Source: Symsagittifera roscoffensis
Lineage: Eukaryota; Xenacoelomorpha; Acoela; Convolutidae
Direction: 5' to 3'
NCBI RefSeq assembly: GCF_963678635.1
Contig: NC_087071.1
Span: forward strand, 6,091,624 to 6,155,623
DNA length: 64,000 nucleotides
Below the pieces are notes generated by a model. The model had not been told where the DNA came from. It saw only the letters and a list, made by a program, of their open reading frames with translations, and did not search any database. Shown here piece after piece: positions 62,915 through 64,000 of the stretch. The translations under genes and the position numbers were made by a program. Numbering within the stretch: position 1 is the first letter of the stretch; each line of letters starts with the position of its first letter.

Positions 62915-64000
62915 CGTGGGCTAAAAAAATGATTATTTTGAGACTGAAAAGCGGTGGTATGGGGTTGTTCAATAATTTGTTCATAAGTATTATCATCTTG
63001 TGACTGGTGTGTCATTATATGTTGGATGGGACTTTGTGATGTGGTGAGTCGAAAATTTGGATTATGTGTGATGGCTAAATTTCGAAAATTTCGTGGGACT
63101 AGGGATAGTGGATGGTTATTTGGTAGGGCTGGTAATTTTGGTGCCGTTGGCGTTATGTCTACATTGTTATGTTCTTCGTCGTATGTATTTTGTCGTGTTG
63201 TTATTTTTGTGTTATATTCTTTTATTTGTGCGTCTAAAAGAATTTTGTTTATAGATGTAGAAAAGATTCCAAAAAATCCTGCAAAGAGTATGCGTGCTAC
63301 ACTTGCTTGTCGATTGACTTGTGTGTGTATAGCACATGTGTTGTAGATTCCTTTTAAAAGTGAGAAAAGAAATCCAATAAAGTTAAACATTGCGTATAAA
63401 ATAGTCAATTTTTCTAAGATGTAATAGGGCCATCCTAGAAAATCGAGGATCTCATTTTTGAGTGTAACAAAGCTAAAAATGTTAATTGGTGATATATCTT
63501 GGGGACGGTATTTTTCACCGTTTAGATATATATAATCTTTAATGTCTTTAAAAAATCCGCTATAGTCTTGCGTGTAGATATCGGCAAATCCTGCGGTTTC
63601 TGCAAGTTTGCGTAAATTTTGGTCTATTGATTGTCTTTGTATAGTGTCCATTTGTGTTAATAATTCTTGGAATTGTTGTGTTCTAATGTGATGTTGAATA
63701 TCTGATTTTGAATAGATTCCTATTGATTGTAAGTCTATATTTGGGTTTCGAGCAATAGCGCGAATGCTTTCTGGTGAAAATTTTTTGAGTGATTGCATTA
63801 ATGTGGGATATGGAGTGAGAAGATAATATTTATTTTCATCAGGGTTTAGTTGTACTACATTGTGGCTGTTTTCTGATCCACATGGGACTGCGGTATCCCA
63901 GAAATAGGTTCTTCGTGAAAGTGTATCCACGAAATGTACTTTATTCTTATAAAAGATAGGGATTCTTTTATAACATCGTTTATCTTCAAAAACGTATAGT
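62911..64000 (-). CDS. Envelope-like membrane protein, C-terminal part
   Basis: The frame is open from the window edge to TGA at 62911, so the N-terminus is outside. After Cys-containing segments with a FVDTLSRR and AVPCGSE pattern comes a helical stem region (about 63700-63500). A hydrophobic stretch follows at about 63425-63340 (ILEKLTILYAMFNFIGFLF), with a second near 63310-63260 (VARILFAGFFGIF), then a 110-residue hydrophilic tail. This architecture fits a viral-type fusion glycoprotein captured by a retroelement; glycoproteins of chuvirus type are known in BEL/Pao elements. The family assignment is tentative. Confidence 0.5.
   Translation of the reverse strand, partial: LYVFEDKRCYKRIPIFYKNKVHFVDTLSRRTYFWDTAVPCGSENSHNVVQLNPDENKYYLLTPYPTLMQSLKKFSPESIRAIARNPNIDLQSIGIYSKSDIQHHIRTQQFQELLTQMDTIQRQSIDQNLRKLAETAGFADIYTQDYSGFFKDIKDYIYLNGEKYRPQDISPINIFSFVTLKNEILDFLGWPYYILEKLTILYAMFNFIGFLFSLLKGIYNTCAIHTQVNRQASVARILFAGFFGIFSTSINKILLDAQIKEYNTKITTRQNTYDEEHNNVDITPTAPKLPALPNNHPLSLVPRNFRNLAITHNPNFRLTTSQSPIQHIMTHQSQDDNTYEQIIEQPHTTAFQSQNNHFFSPR

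Overview
The window is a gene-poor, AT-rich stretch of an animal (metazoan, invertebrate-type) genome crowded with transposable elements. The evidence is the mix of LTR and non-LTR retrotransposon proteins, polypyrimidine-AG splice acceptors such as TTTCAG, split host genes and tRNA-derived short repeats. I cannot fix the phylum. There is one 200-base assembly gap (923-1122).

Layout. 1-432 is a foldback repeat. 1809-4729 is a decayed LINE (minus strand) that stops exactly at the edge of the main feature. That feature is a giant Ty3/Gypsy-class LTR retroelement at 4730-27728 (about 23 kb, minus strand), with terminal repeats at 26824-27728 (5') and 4730-5614 (3'). Its leader is long and carries a 14-bp minisatellite. 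Then come gag-protease, RT-RNase H, a spacer ORF and integrase. Beyond integrase lie about 10 kb of extra coding DNA: a TARG1-like macro domain, a coiled-coil ORF, a protein with two SGNH (GDSL) hydrolase-like domains, and roughly 1,900 codons of proteins I do not recognise. The ORFs are joined by -1 shifts (two at canonical slippery heptamers, one at an A7 run), by single in-frame stops, and by a few probable lesions. None of the breaks falls inside a recognised domain.

27804-28167 is an exact 180-bp tandem duplication. 29104-30980 is a two-exon host gene resembling the SUMO isopeptidase USPL1, apparently with altered catalytic residues. 31-41 kb holds dispersed repeats, a second LINE relic (33732-34520), tRNA-derived SINEs and a foldback element (39357-40640). 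On the minus strand, 42252-50952 fits a three-exon gene of unknown function with matching splice phases. Around it lie foldback repeats and a GGGCGGAT-type repeat family. 53600-56000 is a wrecked plus-strand Ty3/Gypsy element. 57.1-58.4 kb repeats the SINE and repeat families of 36-38 kb.

59-64 kb holds part of another minus-strand element: the C-terminal part of an envelope-like membrane protein, overlapped by ATGA with a 601-codon ORF of unknown function, then an LTR-like block with TGTTGCGAA/TTCGCAACA ends. Its upstream part lies outside the window.

In the giant element the gag-pol genes supply the replication cycle. The macro and SGNH domains and the downstream ORFs must serve accessory roles, which are unknown. 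All function statements rest on motif recognition by eye; no database search was run.
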